Source: Actinomycetes bacterium (GTDB lineage: Bacteria; Actinomycetota; Acidimicrobiia; Acidimicrobiales; Palsa-688). From it: DNA of 9,962 nucleotides. The DNA lies in NCBI GenBank assembly GCA_021827225.1, contig JAKAXG010000101.1, positions 1 through 9,962 on the forward strand. The letters run 5' to 3'. Below, piece after piece: positions 6,114 to 9,962 of the stretch. A program made the translations under genes and the position numbers. Numbering within the stretch: position 1 is the first letter of the stretch; every line of letters starts with the position of its first letter. The notes beneath the pieces are model-generated. The model saw only the letters and a program-made list of their open reading frames with translations, ran no database searches and was not told the origin of the DNA.

Positions 6114-8494
6114 CCGACGCGCCCGGAGCCTTCCACCAGGGCTTCGCCGCCGGTCGCCGAGCCCGGCCCGTGGTCGTCGGCTGCCGCCGCCACCGACAGG
6201 TAGCTCTCCTCCTCCTGGTCGAAGTGCAGGGTCAGCACGGCGTGGAGGCTGTAGAGCAGCCGACGGATGTCGGCCAGGTCCTCCTCCTCGGGCGGGTCGG
6301 TCGAATCGGCCAACACCCGGCCGAGGCGGCCGGTCAGGTGGGCGATCTCCGCGTGGGCCCGGCTCATGGTGGAGGTGCGACCCTCGCCTCCGAGGACCCG
6401 GGCCAGCATGGGATACAGCTCCGCCTGCTCGGCGTGCTCGTGGGGCAGCAGGTCCCGCCTGAGCCAGTCGTGGACGTCGCGGGCCATGGCCATCGCCTCC
6501 GCGGGCGGGCGAACGCCGACGGCGTCGGCCGCCGTCCGGAGATCGTCGAGACGGGGGCGGAGGGCGTCGTGCTCGGTCGAGAACCGCCCGGCCAGCAACG
6601 AGTCGCTCCTGGCGAAGCTGCCCCTCAGGTGGCGGGCGGACAGGCCCCTCATGGCGTTCAGGATCACGGCCACGTCGATGGCCTCCTGCGTCACCGCCCC
6701 CCACGCCGGGGGCAGCATCCCGAGCCCGGCGGCCAGCATGGCGGCGAGGGACAGGCCTATGCCGACCACCACGCTCTGCGTGGCGATCAGCAGCGAGCGC
6801 CGGGCGGTCACCATGGCCTCCCCCAGCCGGTCCAGGCGGTCCACGGTGAGGACCACATCGGCGGCCTCCGAGGAGGCGGTCGCCCCCCGGGCGCCGAGCG
6901 CCACGCCCACATCGGCCATGGCCAGCGCCGGGGCGTCGTTGATCCCGTCGCCGACCATGACGGTGGAGCCCTGCTGGCGGGCCAGGGCGACGGCGTCGAG
7001 CTTCTCGGCCGGGGTCCGCTCGGCCATGACCTCGTCCACCCCGATCACCGCACCGACCGACTCGGCGACGTCGGCCCGGTCGCCGGTGACCATCACGACG
7101 CGGGATATGCCGTCGCGCCTCAGCTTCCGGATGGTGCGCCCGGCGTCGGGCCGGATCGGGTCGGAGAACACCAGGACCGCGTCGGCCCGGCCGTCGACCG
7201 AGACGAACACCGTCAGCTGTCCCTCGCGGTCGGCCCGCCGCCGGGCCGGCACCGCCCAGGCGAAGTCGCCGCCGACCCAGGACCGCTTCCCGATGGCGAC
7301 GGTGTGCCCGGCTACCTGGCCGCGGGTGCCCTGGCCGGGTACCTCCATGACGTCGGAGGGCATGATCAGCGTCACTCCCGCCTCGTGGGCGGCCCGCACG
7401 ATGGACGCAGCGAGGACGTGCGGCGACACCTGGTCGAGAGACGCCGCCAGCCGGATCGCCTCGTTCTGGGACCGCCCGTCCCGGGTCACCACCGCGGCCA
7501 GGTCCGGCCGGCCCACGGTCAGCGTGCCGGTCTTGTCCAGGAGCAGGACCCGGGCCCGGGCCAGCCGCTCCAGCGCCGCGCCGCCCTTGATGACCACCCC
7601 TCTGCGGGCCGCCACCGACAGTCCCGAAACCAGGGCGACGGGCACGGCCAAAATCAACGGACAGGGGGTGGCCACGACCAGCACGGCGACCGCCCGGGTG
7701 GCGCTGCCGGCCAGCGCACCGGCCACGCCCGCCGCTGCGAAGGCCACCACCAGGAACCACAGGGCGTAGCGGTCGGCCATGCGCACGGCGGGAGCCGAGG
7801 CGGCTCCGGCCGCCCGGACCAGCGCCACCAGGCCCGAGTAGGTGCTGTCCGCGGCGGTGGTGGTGGCGCACAGGTCCACCGGGCCGCCAGCGTTGACGGT
7901 CCCGCTCCGCACCCGGTCCCCCTCGACCCGCTCGACGGGCAGGGGCTCGCCGGTCAGGGCGGATTCGTCGATCACCGCCGCCCCGGCCCGGACCAGGCCG
8001 TCGACGGGGACCACCTCACCGGGCTTCACCACCAGCAGATCACCGACCTCCACCTCCTCCACCGGGACGTCGAGGATGCGGCTGTCGTGGCGGACGTGGG
8101 CCTGGCGGGGGGTCCGTTCCACCAGCCGGCGCAGCTCCCGGCCGGCCCGGCCCTCCGCCCACGACTCCAGCGAGCGGCCGGTCGCCAGCATCAGGGCGAT
8201 CACCGCTCCCGCCAGGAACTCGCGCACGGCGAGCGTGCCGATGAGCGCGGCCAGGGCGATGAGGTCCACCCCCAGGCGGCGGTGCCGGGCGGCGTCGATG
8301 ACCCACCAGGCCGCCGGACCGACCCCGAACAGCGTGGTGATGGCCCAGATCAGCCGGCCGGGGCTGTCCAGGCCGGCCAGGTGGAGCGCGCTGCCGGCCG
8401 CCAGACCGGCCCCGGTGACGACCAGCGCGGCGATCTCGGCCACCGGCCGCCCGGTTGGCGACGGGGACAGCTGTTCACGGTCGGGAAGCGGCAC
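6110..8494 (-). CDS. P1B-5-type metal-transporting ATPase with fused C-terminal hemerythrin-like domain
   Basis: This is a 794-aa heavy-metal P-type ATPase, expected to export a transition metal. Residues 1-620 hold the pump: about eight helices, TGEP (181-184), TPCP in the transport helix (276-279), DKTGT with Asp320, SPHVLA near 357-362 in place of the usual [14 protein letters not shown] (515-524), and QEAID (603-607). TPCP plus QExxD is the signature of subgroup P1B-5, whose studied members (Nia of Sinorhizobium, and the Acidothermus enzyme) are linked to Ni/Fe. No N-terminal CxxC domain is present. Residues about 637-770 form a hemerythrin-like domain with candidate diiron ligands His642, His675, His685/Glu689 (HEHAE), His714, His751/His757 and Glu761-763 (HFDQEEE); Glu replaces the classical terminal Asp. 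GTG at 8494 has a GGAG site (8503-8506 on the plus strand) 8 nt away. The stop overlaps the CtpE-like gene. Confidence 0.93.
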   Translation of the reverse strand: MPLPDREQLSPSPTGRPVAEIAALVVTGAGLAAGSALHLAGLDSPGRLIWAITTLFGVGPAAWWVIDAARHRRLGVDLIALAALIGTLAVREFLAGAVIALMLATGRSLESWAEGRAGRELRRLVERTPRQAHVRHDSRILDVPVEEVEVGDLLVVKPGEVVPVDGLVRAGAAVIDESALTGEPLPVERVEGDRVRSGTVNAGGPVDLCATTTAADSTYSGLVALVRAAGAASAPAVRMADRYALWFLVVAFAAAGVAGALAGSATRAVAVLVVATPCPLILAVPVALVSGLSVAARRGVVIKGGAALERLARARVLLLDKTGTLTVGRPDLAAVVTRDGRSQNEAIRLAASLDQVSPHVLAASIVRAAHEAGVTLIMPSDVMEVPGQGTRGQVAGHTVAIGKRSWVGGDFAWAVPARRRADREGQLTVFVSVDGRADAVLVFSDPIRPDAGRTIRKLRRDGISRVVMVTGDRADVAESVGAVIGVDEVMAERTPAEKLDAVALARQQGSTVMVGDGINDAPALAMADVGVALGARGATASSEAADVVLTVDRLDRLGEAMVTARRSLLIATQSVVVGIGLSLAAMLAAGLGMLPPAWGAVTQEAIDVAVILNAMRGLSARHLRGSFARSDSLLAGRFSTEHDALRPRLDDLRTAADAVGVRPPAEAMAMARDVHDWLRRDLLPHEHAEQAELYPMLARVLGGEGRTSTMSRAHAEIAHLTGRLGRVLADSTDPPEEEDLADIRRLLYSLHAVLTLHFDQEEESYLSVAAAADDHGPGSATGGEALVEGSGRVG

Positions 8495-8514
8495 CTGGGG
8501 ATCTCCGGATTGGG

Positions 8515-8547
8515 GGAACGGTGTCCAATGTGTCGGCTGGACGTTCC
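8515..8547. promoter_or_regulatory. Bulged inverted repeat in the leader of the P1B-5 ATPase gene
   Basis: GGAACG (8515-8520) plus TCCA (8524-8527) pairs with TGGACGTTCC (8538-8547). This gives a 10-bp stem with a 3-nt bulge and a 10-nt loop. It lies about 20 bp upstream of the ATPase start, between the microprotein and ATPase genes, and just upstream of the ribosome site. It could be a metal-regulator operator or an mRNA structure that sets the translation ratio. The rest of the 104-bp spacer is a GCC-rich simple stretch (8571-8595). Confidence 0.3.
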
Positions 8548-8598
8548 GTCCGAACAGGGTCGAGGGTCACACCGCCGCCCGCCGCCCGCCGCGTCCGG

Positions 8599-8694
8599 TC
8601 AGGGCCGCCTCTTGCGGGTGCGGAGGATGAGCGCCGCCAGTCCCGCCATCGCCGCGCACCAGGCGATGATCGCTGCTATCCATGCCTCGTCCAT
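8599..8694 (-). CDS. 31-aa single-helix membrane microprotein preceding the metal ATPase
   Basis: This short gene encodes 31 residues: it begins MDEAWIAAIIAWCAAMAGLA, then ALILRTRKRRP and stop. This is one hydrophobic helix of about 22 residues with an acidic N-terminus (Asp2, Glu3) and a strongly basic C-terminus (RTRKRR). That charge pattern predicts a single-pass protein with the C-terminus in the cytoplasm. A near-perfect ribosome site GGGAGG (complement of 8701-8706) lies 6 nt before the ATG, which is the main evidence that it is translated. It has the same strand as the P1B-5 ATPase and lies 104 nt upstream, so it is probably the first gene of that operon. Small one-helix subunits or regulators of P-type ATPases are known (KdpF; sarcolipin in animals), but similarity here is in size and topology only. 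No homologue is recognised. Confidence 0.65.
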   Translation of the reverse strand: MDEAWIAAIIAWCAAMAGLAALILRTRKRRP

Positions 8695-8712
8695 GCCCTG
8701 CCTCCCGGCCGA

Positions 8713-8755
8713 CCGACGACGCGATTTTCCGGGCAGGTACCCGGTCGCATCCAGG
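8713..8755 (+). repeat. Left arm of a 43-bp imperfect inverted repeat
   Basis: The first 21 bases (8713-8733) are identical to the reverse complement of the last 21 bases of the window (9942-9962). Continuing without gaps to 8755, 16 of the next 22 positions also match, giving 37 of 43. This arm lies just upstream of the ribosome site of the microprotein gene, in a 146-bp spacer with no other gene. Read on the plus strand it spells PTTRFSG..PGRIQ, but no gene continues from it, so it looks like a copied fragment rather than coding DNA. Confidence 0.7.
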
Positions 8756-8792
8756 GCCGGTGGTCACAGACCGGTCGCCGGGGCGGAGGGGC

Positions 8793-8822
8793 GGCCGGGA
8801 CGGAGGGGGCGGCCGCCCGGCC
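8793..8822 (-). terminator. GC-rich hairpin downstream of the glycosyltransferase; possible terminator
   Basis: GGCCGGG (8793-8799) and CCCGGCC (8816-8822) form a perfect 7-bp inverted repeat with a 16-nt loop. It starts 18 bp beyond the TAG stop of the glycosyltransferase. It lies in a G-rich plus-strand stretch (8777-8830) and would separate that gene from the microprotein-ATPase operon. There is no T-tract, and in such GC-rich DNA the hairpin may be incidental. Confidence 0.3.
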
Positions 8823-8840
8823 AGGACGGGGCTTTGTACC

Positions 8841-9962
8841 CTACTCGGCCTCCGCCGGCACGGGTACGTTGCCTCCCAACAGACCGCCCCCACTGGCCGG
8901 CGCTCCCCCCTGCGAGGCCAGTGGCCGGGCGGCTGAGGGTTTCAGGACCGCAGCGGCGGCCCCTCCGGCGAGGAGCAGCAGGAACGGGTCGATGGGTATG
9001 CGCAGCCGCGGCGTCTCCGCGTTGACCAGCACCACCGTCAGGAAGAGCAGCGCCGCCTGCAGCCATACGAAGCCGGGCACCCGCCGGCGGACCGCGCCGA
9101 TGGTCGCCCCGGCGGCGGCCAGGACGGCGACCACCCAGAAGCCGTAGATGGTGGCGTCCTGCATGGCCGGGTAGGTGATCCCCGCCAGCGTGGCGGTGTA
9201 GCGGGCGCCGGAGAGGCTCTCCGCGTCCAGCAGCCTCAGGGTGTTGTACAGCGCCACCTTGCCGACGTAGAGCGGGTGGTTCTCGGCGTAGCTGACGGCC
9301 AGGTGCAGCAGCCGGCTCTGCAGCACCGGCTCCGGTCCGCCCTCCAGCGGCGCCACCTGGGCCTGGTACTGGGGGATCTGGTAGAGCAGGTGCCAGTACG
9401 CCGGCGCCTGCCGGTCGTGGGCGGACACCGGGTTGTAGGTGCCGGCGAGGGTGCCGCCGGTCTCGTCGGACACCGGTATGAACGAGTGCATCACCACGGC
9501 GTTGCGGACGGTCCACGGGGCCACGACGGCCACGGTCAGGGCGATCACCGCCAGCGGCGGCCCGAGGGACCGCCGCAGGGACCCGCGGCGCGGCGTCCAC
9601 AGGCCTAGCGCCAGGGCCGGCACGATCACGAAGGCGTTCGACCGGGTGAGGGTCAGGACGCCGGCCGTCAGCCCGGCCAGAACCACCCACCGCCGGCGGG
9701 GATGGCGGCGCCAGGTCACGACGGCGAGGGTCGCCACCAGGTCGAGCAGGACCGTTTGCGGCTCCGACAGCAGCGACGCCCCCACCCCGATCAGCGGCGG
9801 GTACACGGCGGCGAGGGCCATGGTGCAGGCGGCGGCCGCCCGACCGAACAGCCGCAGGGCCAGCAGCCCGAGCAGGGCCACGATGCCGGTGCCGATCACC
9901 GCCTGCACCAGCCGGGCGGCCTGGATGCGGCCGGGGCCGGTCCCGGAAAATCGCGTCGTCGG
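8841..9962 (-). CDS. GT39/ArnT-like membrane glycosyltransferase, 5' end outside the window
   Basis: The frame is open from the window edge to TAG at 8841-8843, giving 373 residues of the C-terminal part of a polytopic protein. Blocks recall GT-C glycosyltransferases (PMT/ArnT group) that transfer sugars from polyprenyl-phosphate donors: ARLVQAVIG, LAAVYPPLIGVGASLLSEP, LTLTRSNAFVIVPALALGLW, and VAPWTVRNAVVMHSFIPVSD followed by a Gly-rich, TYNP-ending loop. About eight hydrophobic helices are visible, with ENHPLYVGKVALYNTLRL in a membrane-proximal loop near the end. The N-terminal part, which in this family holds the first helix and the catalytic Asp/Glu loop, should lie beyond 9962. The GTG at 9908 is possible as a start but would drop that region, so I treat the gene as continuing. 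The first residues at the edge (PTTRFSG) coincide with an inverted repeat arm and may not be native. Acceptor and sugar are unknown. Confidence 0.8.
   Translation of the reverse strand, partial: PTTRFSGTGPGRIQAARLVQAVIGTGIVALLGLLALRLFGRAAAACTMALAAVYPPLIGVGASLLSEPQTVLLDLVATLAVVTWRRHPRRRWVVLAGLTAGVLTLTRSNAFVIVPALALGLWTPRRGSLRRSLGPPLAVIALTVAVVAPWTVRNAVVMHSFIPVSDETGGTLAGTYNPVSAHDRQAPAYWHLLYQIPQYQAQVAPLEGGPEPVLQSRLLHLAVSYAENHPLYVGKVALYNTLRLLDAESLSGARYTATLAGITYPAMQDATIYGFWVVAVLAAAGATIGAVRRRVPGFVWLQAALLFLTVVLVNAETPRLRIPIDPFLLLLAGGAAAAVLKPSAARPLASQGGAPASGGGLLGGNVPVPAEAE
9920..9962 (-). repeat. Right arm of the 43-bp imperfect inverted repeat, at the window edge
   Basis: This arm is the reverse complement of 8713-8755 with 37 of 43 matches, exact over 9942-9962. 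It runs into the last base of the window, so its true length is unknown. Here it overlaps the open frame of the glycosyltransferase (residues PTTRFSGTGPGRIQ), just before the family-like ARLVQAVIG. The two arms enclose about 1.2 kb containing the visible part of the glycosyltransferase. Confidence 0.7.

Noticed and set aside
6114..7871. Upstream extension of the CtpE-like ATPase frame, giving an apparent 1387-aa protein.
   Set aside because: The added part lies inside the P1B-5 gene in another frame and is low-complexity Arg/Gly sequence. The conserved protein begins right after the GTG at 6113.
8713..8893. The plus-strand reading PTTRFSG..PGRIQ as the start of a second glycosyltransferase.
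   Set aside because: After the repeat the frame becomes Gly/Arg/Ala low-complexity with no membrane helices, so only the inverted repeat itself is supported.
6107..9025. A 972-codon open frame on the plus strand opposite the P1B-5 ATPase.
   Set aside because: It is rich in Gly, Arg, His, Gln and Pro with no domain or hydrophobic segments. It is an antisense shadow typical of very GC-rich DNA, while the minus strand carries a complete ATPase.

Overview
The window is very GC-rich DNA with dense, tightly packed genes, many GTG starts and long meaningless antisense ORFs. Together with an actinobacterial-style XRE regulator tail, a CtpE-type P-ATPase and an HtrA lipoprotein, this points to a high-GC actinobacterium, probably uncultured. 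I cannot place it more precisely from the sequence alone.

Layout. At the left edge the last 28 codons of a plus-strand XRE-type regulator end at 88. It converges on a minus-strand cluster transcribed from about 3.3 kb leftwards: an HtrA/DegP-type serine protease lipoprotein (2235-3293), a DedA/VTT membrane protein (1577-2215) and an MFS exporter (279-1580). The protease and DedA genes are 19 nt apart, and DedA and MFS overlap by ATGA. A short divergent region (3294-3468) holds a perfect 17-nt palindrome and a possible 16-codon leader ORF. It leads rightwards into a 75-aa membrane protein (3469-3696).

That small gene converges on a metal-transport operon, also on the minus strand. In order of transcription it holds a 31-aa single-helix membrane microprotein (8599-8694), a P1B-5-type metal ATPase with a fused C-terminal hemerythrin-like domain (6110-8494), and a CtpE-like P-type ATPase (3708-6113). 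The two ATPase genes overlap by GTGA. The pair suggests coupled control of a transition metal (Ni/Fe class, by family) and a CtpE substrate (Ca2+ in mycobacteria), with the hemerythrin domain as a possible iron, oxygen or redox sensor. The microprotein sits where a small regulatory subunit of a transporter might be encoded.

The right end is a minus-strand GT39/ArnT-like membrane glycosyltransferase, cut by the window edge. A 43-bp imperfect inverted repeat, exact over 21 bp, has one arm in the operon leader region near 8.7 kb and the other at the last bases of the window. It is either an element flanking the glycosyltransferase or a sign of trouble at the contig end. The most notable items are the hemerythrin-fused P1B-5/CtpE operon with its microprotein, this inverted repeat, and a compact hairpin (3693-3711) that contains the stop codons of two convergent genes. 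I saw no tRNA, rRNA, CRISPR array, transposase or phage gene.
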